Positions 55,096-64,000 of a DNA stretch of 64,000 nucleotides are shown here, in pieces. Both the position numbers and the translations under genes were made by a program. The notes below the pieces were generated by a model. It was not told the DNA's origin and made no database searches. It saw only the letters and a program-made list of their open reading frames with translations. Location of the stretch: NCBI GenBank assembly GCA_029204225.1, contig CM055104.1, forward strand, positions 47,996,451 through 48,060,450, in the 5' to 3' direction. Source of the stretch: Diphasiastrum complanatum (lineage: Eukaryota > Streptophyta > Lycopodiopsida > Lycopodiales > Lycopodiaceae). How positions within the stretch are numbered: the stretch's first letter is position 1; each line of letters starts with the position of its first letter.

Positions 55096-56340
55096 TACCA
55101 CAATGGTATCAAGCTTTAGCCCATTACTTGACCACCTTAGAATTGCCTAAAGGTTTGTCAAAAGCTGAGAAAAAGAAGTTTAAAGTCCAGGCTTTGAGAT
55201 TCAAAGTTAAAAACAGTAGGTTGTATAGGAAGGGCGTTGAAGGCGTTTACCAAAGGTGTGTACTGTCCAATGAAGTCCCATTTATCCTTGAAGAATGCCA
55301 CGACTCTTCCTGTGGGGGTCACTTTGCCGGTGATGCCACAGCACAGAAGGTCCTAAGAGTAGCATACTGGTGGTCCACATTATTTAGAGATTGCCAGGAT
55401 TATTACGTAAAATGTGATATTTGTCAAAGGGTAGGAGTGCCCGATAAAAGAATAAGGCCCTTAATAGCCCTGACTGCTCAGTTGCCCTTTGAAAAATGGG
55501 GCATTTATTATGTGGGACCTGTGAAACCCTCTTCGATTGGGCAGAAAAATTATATCATAGTAGCAACTGATTACCTCACTAAGTAGCCAGAAGCCAAAGC
55601 TGTGAAGAAAGATAATGCTGTAGAAGTGGCTAAGTTTCTTATGGAAAATATTGTTTGCAGATTTGGGGCTCCAAAGGAATTAGTTTCCAACAGAGGTACC
55701 CATTTCTTAAATAAGGTCATTCAGAACCTTATGAAAAGGTTGAGTATAAAGCATAATAAAACCACACCTTACAATCCACAGGCAATGGACAGGTAGAGAG
55801 TACAAACAAGAAATTGGTGGAAATCATTAAGAAGACGGTCTCTGATGGAAAAAGAGATTGGGATTCTAAAGTTTCAGCTACAGTATGGGCTTATAACTTA
55901 GCCTATAAAACGACCCCGTTTTTCTTGGTCTATGGTGTAGAGAGCGTATTGCCTATCGAGATCAAATTGGAGACACTGAGATTCTCCAAAAAACACGATT
56001 TGCCATATGAGTCTGCTATTAGTGAACGGATATTGGTATTAAACAAATTGGAAGAGGTCTAGAGCCTTGTTGCAAATAGAACGGAAAAAGAAAAGGTTGA
56101 AGGAGTTCCACGATCTCAAAGCTAAGAAATACTCGTTTCAGAAAGGACAATTGGTCTTATTTTATGATGCTAGAAGGGAATTATTCCTTGGAAAATTAAT
56201 GCCTATTTGGTTAGGTCCATATGTTCTCAAGAAAGTTTCTAAGAATAATATTGTGATTCTTAGCGACATGCATGGCAGAGATATGGATACTATTGGGAGA
56301 GAGGGAGGAAGAATAAATGACGAACACGAACGAGAAACGT
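55096..56340 (+). pseudogene. Gypsy-3 integrase, broken
   Basis: Zinc finger in HDSSCGGHFAGDATAQKV and CDICQRVG; core PFEKWGIYYVGPVKPSSIG, IIVATDYLTK, then a TAG at 55584, KFLMENIVCRFGAPKELVSN, RGTHFLNKVI. The second catalytic aspartate reads asparagine (SNRGTHF), as in Gypsy-1. After a further stop near 55795 the frame continues with VWAYNLAYKTTPFFLVYGVE and, at 56067-56300, a GPYVLKKVSKNNIVI C-terminal module. No chromodomain is seen. Confidence 0.88.
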
Positions 56341-56466
56341 ACTCGAACGGAAAATGTTCGTGCACAGTGGAATGAGTTAAATGACTCTCTCCCTAAGCAT
56401 GACTACGCCTATCAGAATGAACAAAACTTTAATGATAGAAATCACAGTTATTCTAGATTATGTAGC

Positions 56467-56920
56467 TATAGAAAAAGTACATAAAGGACCAAGAGTGGAT
56501 GCTAATCTGATCCTCAAGAGGGATTGGTTGTTAGATTACTTGATTAATCAATCTACTTGAGATTAAGATCAATCTAGATCAATTCTAGACACAAAATCCT
56601 AAGAAGAACAATCATTAATTAAGGTAGGTGTACTTTTTGGTTTCACATGTGTGAAACACTGTCTGAGTACGGAATCCAAACTGAAAATCAAGTACACATT
56701 GATAGAACCTCAAAACAATCAAATCAAATGTAGACAAATGGAGAGAATCACTCAAAATTGTTTCCACAACCAAGATTGGTGTCTCACTCTGATTATGGCC
56801 AAATGTGGCTCTATATATACAATAAGTGGGAGCTCATGGTACTCATCGTCCCTCTAATCCCACATGTGTGAAGGTGCTTTGTCATATGATGATTCATCAT
56901 GCAAAATTGACACTTGGACA
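56467..56920 (-). repeat. LTR-B, second copy (3' LTR of a minus-strand element)
   Basis: Matches 25706-26160 along its length, starting GAAAAAGTACATAAAGGACC (the first TGT is degraded) and ending CACTTGGACA. The minus-strand tract GAAGAAGGAGCAAGACTC next to it (56921-56938) fits a polypurine tract, so the internal region lies to the right. Its palindrome is mutated: TTCACATGTGTGAA at 56642-56655. Confidence 0.85.
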
Positions 56921-56977
56921 GAGTCTTGCTCCTTCTTCATGTGCACGCTTCTCCATGAGAAAATAAAGATTTCTTTT

Positions 56978-57400
56978 TTATTTATTAGGATCACAAAGAT
57001 CTAACATCATGTTACGACGATCTAGAGAATTAGTCTCATCCAAATTGGCAAGACTATGCATGCTATAATAACAAAGTGTTTGCAATATATCTTCATGCTT
57101 GTTTACCATGCTAATCTCATATCCAATGAGGCTAAAAACTTCATTATGGAGATAAGTGTCTTTAGAAGATGATTCACTTACTCTCATAAAGAGTTTACAA
57201 TTTGCCTCAATACAAATTTTCAAACTATTAATGAACAAATCACTTTTGCTCTTGCATGACTCAAGAACATACATTTGATGAAATAGCCATTTTCTTTCTA
57301 ATTGATTTAAAATCAATTTCAATCTTTTAAGAACATCATCTATGCTCTCAAGAGAGACTTCATACTCAACTAGTATGGCTTTACTCCAATTTTGAAATGC
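56978..57400 (-). CDS. unrecognised ORF, family A copy 2
   Basis: Minus-strand open frame. The part from about 57400 reads FQNWSKAILVEYEVSLESID, DVLKRLKLILNQLERKWLFH, QMYVLESCKSKSDLFINSLK, then EANCKLFMRVSESSSKDTYL and HNEVFSLIGYEISMVNKHED. It shares the spaced pattern NQL..WLF.QM..KSK..L, EANCKL.MR.SE, KDTY.H..V.SL with 821-1210. The frame ends at 56978, about 40 bp from the polypurine tract of LTR-B, which places it as the last coding part of a minus-strand copia-like element. The first 15 codons of the longer frame (to 57445) belong to the Gypsy-3 scrap. Function unknown; residues suggest a mostly helical, cysteine-containing protein. Confidence 0.55.
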   Translation of the reverse strand, partial: AFQNWSKAILVEYEVSLESIDDVLKRLKLILNQLERKWLFHQMYVLESCKSKSDLFINSLKICIEANCKLFMRVSESSSKDTYLHNEVFSLIGYEISMVNKHEDILQTLCYYSMHSLANLDETNSLDRRNMMLDLCDPNK

Positions 57401-57407
57401 AATGATC

Positions 57408-57618
57408 TCACTACTGCTATTAAACTTATGTTGAACAAAGTTCACCCGCCAGATAGACTTGTCAAGTGGCTTGTTGTTCTAGAAGAATTCAGTTATGAGT
57501 TGAGAAACAAACCGCCCAAAGCCAAAAATTTGGTGGATTGTCTATGTGATTATAGCCTGGTAGAGGAAGATGACCTTGAGATAAAAAGTCAAGAGAAGAA
57601 AGTAGATGGCCTGAAGAA
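57408..57618 (+). pseudogene. Gypsy-3 RNase H scrap
   Basis: Reads TTAIKLMLNKVHPPDRLVKW and ELRNKPPKAKNLVDCLCDYS, a near copy of 54775-54985. It is joined on its left to family A copy 2 and ends at the Copia-3b insertion. Confidence 0.92.
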
Positions 57619-57623
57619 TTCTC

Positions 57624-58278
57624 TGTTAAAAATACAGATCCTAAGTGGATCTAAACTCCAAGATCATTGGCTTGAATGCTTGCACTCCAAACTACATAAG
57701 CTAGGAATTGGCAACACATTCTATGCTACCTAGAATGCAAAGAACTTGATCAAAAAGCATTTATCACAAATGGAAACTTCCATAAACATCAAGTGCGGCC
57801 CAAAATAGCATTATACAGTCCATAATACATCAGCCTACCACTTTTGGAAAGCACCTAAGATCATACACAATAGCTTGAAGACAATACACACAACAATGCT
57901 CTCAATGGAGGAAGAAACAATGACAATGATCTATTGATCTCAATGAAGCATACAAAAGGTTTCTCCAACCTGTTCTCCACGACTTCCCTACTATTTATGG
58001 ATGAGGAAGATGACTCTCTCTCCTCTCTCTAGAAGGTACTTGACCCTAGATATTCCCTATATAGGAAAAATAGCTAAAAATGGCTTATATGACCAAAATA
58101 CATCAAAATGGTCTCATTTTGAAGGGTATGAAGTTTGACACTTCATCATACTGAAAAAATACAGTAAATAAAAACATTGTGGCCTGGTTCACACGTGTGA
58201 AACTCCAGAACCAAAACTATTTACAATTTTAGCCAATTTAGGCCTCAAACTAGCTAGGAAATGTTGACAATTTTCACA
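57624..58278 (-). repeat. Copia-3b 3' LTR (655 bp)
   Basis: Starts TGTTAAAAATACAG, one base different from the 3a LTR at the fourth position; G-box palindrome at 58188-58201. Confidence 0.95.
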
Positions 58279-61200
58279 CTCCCTCTTCAACATTGGATGC
58301 TAGTTTCAACATAGTCTTTGAGCACATTCCAAGATTAGATCTATGCATTAAATATAGGTCCTTTCCCAATGGTTTGGTGAAGATATCAGCCACACACTCC
58401 TTTGAAGAGACATGTTGAAGCTCCACCTCTTTGGCAATGACTTGATCTCTCACAAAATGGTGAGCAATCTCAATGTGCTTGCTCCTTGCATGAAAAACAG
58501 GATTGCTTGCCAAGCTTTGGGCTGAAAGGTTATCACAAAGTATGATTGGAGTCTTCTCTGGTTCCAGCAAGTGAAGATCCAATAACATCCTCTTGATCCA
58601 AAGAATCTCCTTGGTGCATGTTGTTAATGCCTTGTACTCAGCTTCGGTGGAAGATAGAGAGATAGTTGGTTGCTTCTTTGATAGCCATGAGACCACTCCA
58701 TCTCCAAGATAGATTGCAAAGGCACTTGTTGACTTCCTATCCATTTGATCACCTGCAAAATCTGAATCTGAAAATCCACAAAGGTTAGGTGTAGTACCTC
58801 CATACAAGATGCCAAAATCTCTAGATCCCGAGATGTATCTAAGTACTCTCTTTCCTAGCTTCCAATGAGCCTCACTAGGATCTTGCATAAATTGACTTAG
58901 TTTACCAACCACAAAGCTTAGATCAGGTCTTGTGATGGTTAACCATATAAGAGATCCTATTAGCTTTCTATAGAGAGTAATGTCCTTGAAGGATCTTTCA
59001 TTACTTCTTGTAGTTAGCTTTACATTTGATTCCATAGGAGTAGAAACAACTTTACAATCTTCCATATGAAACCTTTTTAGAATAGAGTTAACATACTTTT
59101 CTTGACATATGAATGTAGATTTAGAAGTTCTAATAATCTCTATTCCTAAGATATAATGAAGTTTACCAAGATCTTGAATTTCAAACTCTCTTTTGAGTGC
59201 CATCTTGATTTCATCTATATCTAGATTGTTACCACCACTTAAGATAATGTCATCAACATAGATCAAAAGTAAAGTGATATCATTTTCATTCAATCTAAAG
59301 TAGAGAGAATGATCATACTCACTCATAACAAAGTTTTGAGAAAGTAAGAAGGAATTGAGCTTAGCATACCAACTCCTTGGTGCTTGCTTTAGCCCATACA
59401 AACTCTTTTGGAGATAGCACACATGATTAGGCTCATCATGTGAAACATAGCCCTCGGGTTGCTCCATGTAAATATCTTCTTCAAGATCACCATTCAAGAA
59501 GGCATTAGTAACATCCATTTGCCACATATCCCAATCATAAAGAGTTGCAAGAGAGATTAGGATTCGAATAGTTACCATCTTTGCCACGGGTGCAAAGGTC
59601 TCATCATAGTCAATACCATATTCTTGAGCATACCCCTTTGCCACCAACCTTGCCTTGTACTTGTTGATTGATCCATCTTGATTTGTCTTGATCTTGAAGA
59701 TCCACTTACAACCAATTGCCTTCTTGTCCTTTGGAAGCTTTACCAACCTCCATGTGTTGCTTTTGATGAGTGCTTGATGCTCATGATCCATGGCTTGGAT
59801 CCATTCCTTCTTTTGAATTGCTTCACCTACACAAGTTGGTTCATCAAAAGAGGTAAGAAAAGCAAAGTTAGAGTTGTCCACCACTTGCTTTCCTTTTTCA
59901 TCATAGGTTAGCCTTGATGGCTTAGCCCTTTGCCTTTGAGTCTTCCTTGAAGTTTGCTTTGGAGTGGCATCTCCATCTTCATCCAAGACATCTTGCACAT
60001 CATGATGATTAGTAGGCACATCAACATCAACATCAACAACATTGGAAACATTCTCTTCATGAAAGATGACATCCCTACTTATGACAACTTTCTTTGTAGA
60101 AGAAATGTACACTTTGTAAGCCTTGCTTACTTCACTATAGCCAACAAACACACCCTTCTTTGATGAAGGATCTTCTTTAGTTCTATCATCAAGTGTGATA
60201 TTGACAAAACATGTACATCCAAAGATCCTACAATGCTTGACACTCGGCCTTCTACCATAAAGAACCTCATGAGGAGTTTTACCATCCAAGGAAGCACTTG
60301 TCCATCTATTACATAGATAGTTAGCACATGCTAAAGCTTCCCCCCAAAAAGACTTAGCAAGATTAGCATGTAGTCTCATTGCCTTGGCACATTCACAAAG
60401 GGTTCTATTCTTCCTCTCGGCCACTCCATTCTGTTGTGGAGTTCTAGGACTAGACATCTCCCTCTTAATCCCATGTGCTATACAAAAGTCTTTGAACCTA
60501 TTTGAGGTGTATTCCCCTCCATTATCAGATCTTAAGCATTTGATCTTTGTATTGAATTGGTTTTCCATTTCATTCTTGAACTTGACAAATGCAGCAAACA
60601 CTTCATCCTTACTTTTAAGAAGATAGATCCAAGTATACCTACTAAAGTCATCAATGAAAGTTGCATACATCTTTGCCCCACCATTGCTAGTTGTACTAGA
60701 AGAATGAATATCAGAATGCACAAGTTGAAAATCTTCTTTAGATCTAGAAGTAGATCTAGAATAAGCAAGTCTATGAGATTTGGACAAGGCACAATGTTCA
60801 CAAACACTATTGTTTGCAACAAGACTTTTAGGGAGACCAAGAACAAGCTCTTTCTTTGCCATTACCTCCAAAGATTTGAAGTTGGGATGGCCCAACCTCT
60901 TGTGCCAAACTTCTTGGTTTGTCAATCGCTCCCTAGCCATACATCCTTCATGATTAGAGATCACACATGCATCAAGCTTGAAAAGTTTACCATGCCTCCT
61001 ACCTTGAGCAATCAAGGATCCACATTTACTTATCAAACATGCATCTCCAATGAACTCCACATCAAGTCCTTTGTCAATCATTTGACTTACACTAAGCAAA
61101 TTCTTAGTGATTGAAGGAATGTACAAAACATTTTCAAGATTTGCTTTCCTATTTGTTGAAAGGGAAATAGGAATAGTGCCTATGCCTTTGATGTCACATT

Positions 61201-62227
61201 GACCATCATTTGCAGTGTAGATGATGTTACCTTCTCCCTCATAAGACAATAAGGATGTAAAGTATTCCTTATGTCTTGTCATGTGAGATGAGGCTCCACT
61301 ATCAATCCACCAAGGATCATTATCATCTATGTTGGCTAACAAACTTGAAGTCATAACAAGTGATTCACATGTGTTATGTTCTTCCTCATCTATTGTAAGA
61401 TTTCCTTGCCTCTCTCCTTGCTCTCTTTTCTTCTTATAACATTCATTTGCAAAATGACCTTTTATCCCACAATAAAAGCACTTGAACTTTGACTTATTGT
61501 TCTTAGTAGAAGAGGAAGAGGAAGAGTGATCATCATGATCAAAGTTACCACATTTGGACCATTTCCCTTTGCCTTTACCTTTGCCCTTGAATTTGCCTTT
61601 TGTGAAGAAAGCCTCTTCACCTCCACCTTGCAAGGATGCACCATCAAGCTTTGATTGCAACCTATGTTCTTCAGCCAATAAGATTTCTTGCAAGTCAACC
61701 ACACTTGGCAAGACTCTTTGAATGGCAAAACTTTGCACAAGGTTAGCATGTTCATTTAGCAAACCATTCAACATAACTTGGACTATTTCACCATCTTTTA
61801 TGTTCTCATCAATGCATGCTAAATCATCACTTAGGGACTTAACTCTCAAGATAAATGCATGAGCACTTTCACCCTCTCTTTGCCTACTAGAAAATATTTG
61901 TCTCCTTAGGGTCAATACCCTAGATGTGGACTTTGATTCAAAGAGCTTCTTTAAGGCATTCCATGCCTCACTTGCACTTTGACACTTTCCAACTTCCTTG
62001 AGAAGTTCATTTGTAACATTCATTTTAATGATATGAAGAGCCCTTTTGGCCTTCTTATCAAACCTTTGTTGCTCTTGAAGTGTGAGAGGTCTCTCTTCAA
62101 TTTCTGCAACTATGTCCATGAGTTCATTCAACTCAAGTAAGGACTCCATCCTCACTTTCCAAGTAGAGTAGTTTGATGAACTCAACCTTTCACTAGACTC
62201 TAGCATGATCCCACCATTGGAAGCCAT
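58274..62227 (-). CDS. Copia-3b Gag-Pol polyprotein (1317 aa)
   Basis: Open frame equal in length to the Copia-3a product, with all domains and catalytic residues as there (CCHC 250-263, DSG 309-311, D506/D568/E604, YVDD 990-993, RNase H acidic residues). Four residue differences were seen: Q435R (MAREQ to MARER), A499D (SKEAF to SKEDF), K644T (NRWKS to NRWTS) and P709S (YIPST to YISST). None touches a catalytic residue. It ends on the same TGA inside the LTR. Confidence 0.95.
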   Translation of the reverse strand: MASNGGIMLESSERLSSSNYSTWKVRMESLLELNELMDIVAEIEERPLTLQEQQRFDKKAKRALHIIKMNVTNELLKEVGKCQSASEAWNALKKLFESKSTSRVLTLRRQIFSSRQREGESAHAFILRVKSLSDDLACIDENIKDGEIVQVMLNGLLNEHANLVQSFAIQRVLPSVVDLQEILLAEEHRLQSKLDGASLQGGGEEAFFTKGKFKGKGKGKGKWSKCGNFDHDDHSSSSSSTKNNKSKFKCFYCGIKGHFANECYKKKREQGERQGNLTIDEEEHNTCESLVMTSSLLANIDDNDPWWIDSGASSHMTRHKEYFTSLLSYEGEGNIIYTANDGQCDIKGIGTIPISLSTNRKANLENVLYIPSITKNLLSVSQMIDKGLDVEFIGDACLISKCGSLIAQGRRHGKLFKLDACVISNHEGCMARERLTNQEVWHKRLGHPNFKSLEVMAKKELVLGLPKSLVANNSVCEHCALSKSHRLAYSRSTSRSKEDFQLVHSDIHSSSTTSNGGAKMYATFIDDFSRYTWIYLLKSKDEVFAAFVKFKNEMENQFNTKIKCLRSDNGGEYTSNRFKDFCIAHGIKREMSSPRTPQQNGVAERKNRTLCECAKAMRLHANLAKSFWGEALACANYLCNRWTSASLDGKTPHEVLYGRRPSVKHCRIFGCTCFVNITLDDRTKEDPSSKKGVFVGYSEVSKAYKVYISSTKKVVISRDVIFHEENVSNVVDVDVDVPTNHHDVQDVLDEDGDATPKQTSRKTQRQRAKPSRLTYDEKGKQVVDNSNFAFLTSFDEPTCVGEAIQKKEWIQAMDHEHQALIKSNTWRLVKLPKDKKAIGCKWIFKIKTNQDGSINKYKARLVAKGYAQEYGIDYDETFAPVAKMVTIRILISLATLYDWDMWQMDVTNAFLNGDLEEDIYMEQPEGYVSHDEPNHVCYLQKSLYGLKQAPRSWYAKLNSFLLSQNFVMSEYDHSLYFRLNENDITLLLIYVDDIILSGGNNLDIDEIKMALKREFEIQDLGKLHYILGIEIIRTSKSTFICQEKYVNSILKRFHMEDCKVVSTPMESNVKLTTRSNERSFKDITLYRKLIGSLIWLTITRPDLSFVVGKLSQFMQDPSEAHWKLGKRVLRYISGSRDFGILYGGTTPNLCGFSDSDFAGDQMDRKSTSAFAIYLGDGVVSWLSKKQPTISLSSTEAEYKALTTCTKEILWIKRMLLDLHLLEPEKTPIILCDNLSAQSLASNPVFHARSKHIEIAHHFVRDQVIAKEVELQHVSSKECVADIFTKPLGKDLYLMHRSNLGMCSKTMLKLASNVEEGV
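58279..58291 (-). other. Copia-3b polypurine tract
   Basis: Minus strand GTTGAAGAGGGAG, as in Copia-3a. Confidence 0.88.
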
Positions 62228-63380
62228 GATTCTAATGTTTCTTCAACTTTTAGGTTCTGTCCTAAAGCACTTAGCACTCACTTTTCTCTCAACAAATGAT
62301 AGATAAAGAGATCTATGAAGATTTAGGACCCTAAAACACTTCTATCTTGAACCTAGATGGTTTCCAAGCATAGAAAGGAAGATTGAAACACATGCAACAC
62401 TTTGCACACACTAAGAATGGATTACAAAATCAAACCAACCTGAACACACTCTTGCTTAAGCTCTCAAACTTTCCAGCAAGTGACCAAATCAAGTTATGGT
62501 GTGAAGAGTTACTTGCATTCTTAGAAAATACCCAAAACTAGGATGCCAAGATTACCTAGTAATGAACAAACTTGATCAACATATGATCAACACACTAAGA
62601 TATTGATTCAACCTATAAAACCACATGTAAACCACACTTCTAAAAGTTTATAAACTCCAGCAAGTGATAAATACAAGATTTAGAGGTGAATGAATGAGCA
62701 CACTTAGTGAATCACAAGACTAGCTTCACTATCTTGTCAAATCTTGGTGTTTAGATGTAGATCTAAGATCACTTCACATGAGAATGTTCCTCAACCTGTT
62801 AAGAACCTGAAAACACACTTGCATAATGGTTAACACCTTCCAGCAAATGCTCCAATCAAATTACATAAGGAGAGTTACTTACATGCTCAACAAAGTACAC
62901 CAAAATTTATGCCAAAATTGATGACAATCTTTACAATATGCTCTTCACAATGGAGCTTACAATATGTTCACCCAAAAAAGGGGATCTTTCATCCAAATGG
63001 GAGCTTTGCTCAGCCTTTAGGAGAATTACAACTCACTCAAAAGAGCATTTGTCATCCACTTAAGGAGAAGTTTCATCCACTTAAGGAGAGTGTTCATCCA
63101 AGAATGGAGATTGTCAACAATAGGATTGAAAAGAACATTGTTAGTATTGAATATGCACAAGCCTCACAATCACAAATGATTAGGTGTTATGATCTGATCC
63201 AAAATAGTTTCTTTTCAGCCTCTGATCTTCAATAGACCTGAAATATGCTTTTGATCCACAAGTTCAACTCACAAAACAAAGGTTAGTAAGATTTGATCAA
63301 CAAAGCAATGCAAAATCATGCTAGAACTTGATCAAACATCCAAATATCACCAAAAATGGAATACTTACTGTAAATAGAAG
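62228..63380 (-). other. Copia-3b leader
   Basis: Same as the Copia-3a leader; keeps the antisense 108-codon frame at 62909-63235. Confidence 0.75.
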
Positions 63381-63399
63381 CCAACCAGCTCTGATACCA
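63381..63399 (-). other. Copia-3b primer-binding site
   Basis: Minus strand TGGTATCAGAGCTGGTTGG adjoining the 5' LTR. Confidence 0.93.
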
Positions 63400-64000
63400 T
63401 GTGAAAAATACAGATCCTAAGTGGATCTAAACTCCAAGATCATTGGCTTGAATGCTTGCACTCCAAACTACATAAGCTAGGAATTGGCAACACATTCTAT
63501 GCTACCTAGAATGCAAAGAACTTGATCAAAAAGCATTTATCACAAATGGAAACTTCCATAAACATCAAGTGCGGTCCAAAATAGCATTATACAGTCCATA
63601 ATACATCAGCCTACCACTTTTGGAAAGCACCTAAGATCATACACAATAGCTTGAAGACAATACACACAACAATGCTCTCAATGGAGGAAGAAACAATGAC
63701 AATGATCTATTGATCTCAATGAAGCATACAAAAGGTTTCTCCAACCTGTTCTCCACGACTTCCCTACTATTTATGGATGAGGAAGATGACTCTCTCTCCT
63801 CTCTCTAGAAGGTACTTGACCCTAGATATTCCCTATATAGGAAAAATAGCTAAAAATGGCTTATATGACCAAAATACATCAAAATGGTCTCATTTTGAAG
63901 GGTATGAAGTTTGACACTTCATCATACTGAAAAAATACAGTAAATAAAAACATTGTGGCCTGGTTCACACGTGTGAAACTCCAGAACCAAAACTATTTAC
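63400..64000 (-). repeat. Copia-3b 5' LTR, partial (601 of 655 bp)
   Basis: Starts TGTGAAAAATACAG; carries the palindrome at 63964-63977; cut by the window edge. Confidence 0.95.

Larger units (their letters stand above)
51386..56340 (+). mobile_element. Gypsy-3: Ty3-type element, coding region broken, LTRs not found
   Basis: Plus-strand order gag, protease, RT, RNase H, integrase, the standard Ty3 order. No LTR pair is identified; the left end is cut at the hairpin and the right end runs into LTR-B at 56467. It is related to Gypsy-1 by its integrase and RNase H text. Pieces of it recur at 47112-47857 (inverted) and 57408-57618. Confidence 0.9.
57624..64000 (-). mobile_element. Copia-3b: near-identical second copy, runs off the window
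   Basis: Same structure as Copia-3a shifted by 19,659 bp: 3' LTR 57624-58278, gag-pol 58274-62227, leader, primer site 63381-63399, and 601 of 655 bases of the 5' LTR in the window. It lands in the Gypsy-3 RNase H scrap after TTCTC (57619-57623), the expected target duplication; the right copy is outside the window. Differences from 3a are few, for example TGTTAAAA instead of TGTGAAAA at the LTR start and one C to T in the right LTR. Confidence 0.96.

Noticed and set aside
37965-64000. A 19.7-kb segmental duplication explaining Copia-3a and 3b
   Set aside because: Flanking sequences and target sites differ, so they are separate insertions of one family.

Overview
This window is a stretch of a repeat-rich, AT-leaning plant nuclear genome. 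The evidence is plant-type Ty1/copia and Ty3 LTR retrotransposons, primer sites of the plant initiator-methionine-tRNA type (TGGTATCAGAGC), a C-terminal chromodomain on one Ty3 element, intron-like gaps, a TATA box with a plant-style start context, and a long (GA)n microsatellite. The species cannot be named from sequence alone. I see no bacterial gene, organelle gene, rRNA or tRNA gene. Nearly everything is transposable element, mostly nested, broken and chimeric.

Layout. 1-2510: copia-derived wreckage (inverted gag piece, protease piece, an unrecognised ORF 'family A') followed by a candidate LTR with primer site. 2511-8464: Copia-1, minus strand, with a 5-bp target-site duplication, decayed coding region and unequal LTRs. 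8465-13300: mostly non-coding, with one exon-like remnant of a ULP1-type cysteine protease at 11299-11589. 13300-18770: (GA)n, a Ty3 gag piece, a candidate copia LTR with a truncated copia pol (Copia-2), and an unrecognised coding remnant. 18770-25000: two Ty3 pol blocks end to end, minus strand (Gypsy-1, then the chromovirus Gypsy-2). 25000-27060: leader, primer site and LTR of another copia family (LTR-B) and a copia RT scrap. 27060-33370: what looks like a non-autonomous Ty3-like element with gag, a second unrecognised ORF and a minisatellite leader. 33370-35050: LTR-like sequence with a 368-bp tandem duplication, a triplicated primer site and a copia gag start.

35050-45610: two adjacent plus-strand unrecognised coding units, 'gene X' (35400-37066) and 'gene Y' (37329-45171). 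Gene Y has its own TATA box and is split by Copia-3a (37965-44395), a complete 6,431-bp element with one open 1317-codon gag-pol frame and seemingly identical 655-bp LTRs. 45610-51325: an LTR fragment, an inverted piece of Gypsy-3, and a copia relative of Copia-3 whose pol has eroded yet stays open for 475 codons. 51330-56400: Gypsy-3, plus strand, all pol domains present but broken. 56467-57618: LTR-B, a second copy of family A, and a Gypsy-3 RNase H scrap, all chimeric. 57624 to the window end: Copia-3b, a near-identical second copy of Copia-3a.

How parts relate. Copia-3a and 3b are the only elements that look intact and could supply gag, protease, integrase, RT and RNase H; the copia derivative at 47858-51325 shares their LTR length and polypurine tract and could have been mobilised by such a family. 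Most copia LTRs here carry a perfect palindrome TTCACACGTGTGAA (G-box core CACGTG), a probable shared regulatory signal. The best candidates for undescribed biology are family A, the open-but-degenerate copia ORF, genes X and Y, and the second ORF of the Ty3-like non-autonomous element.
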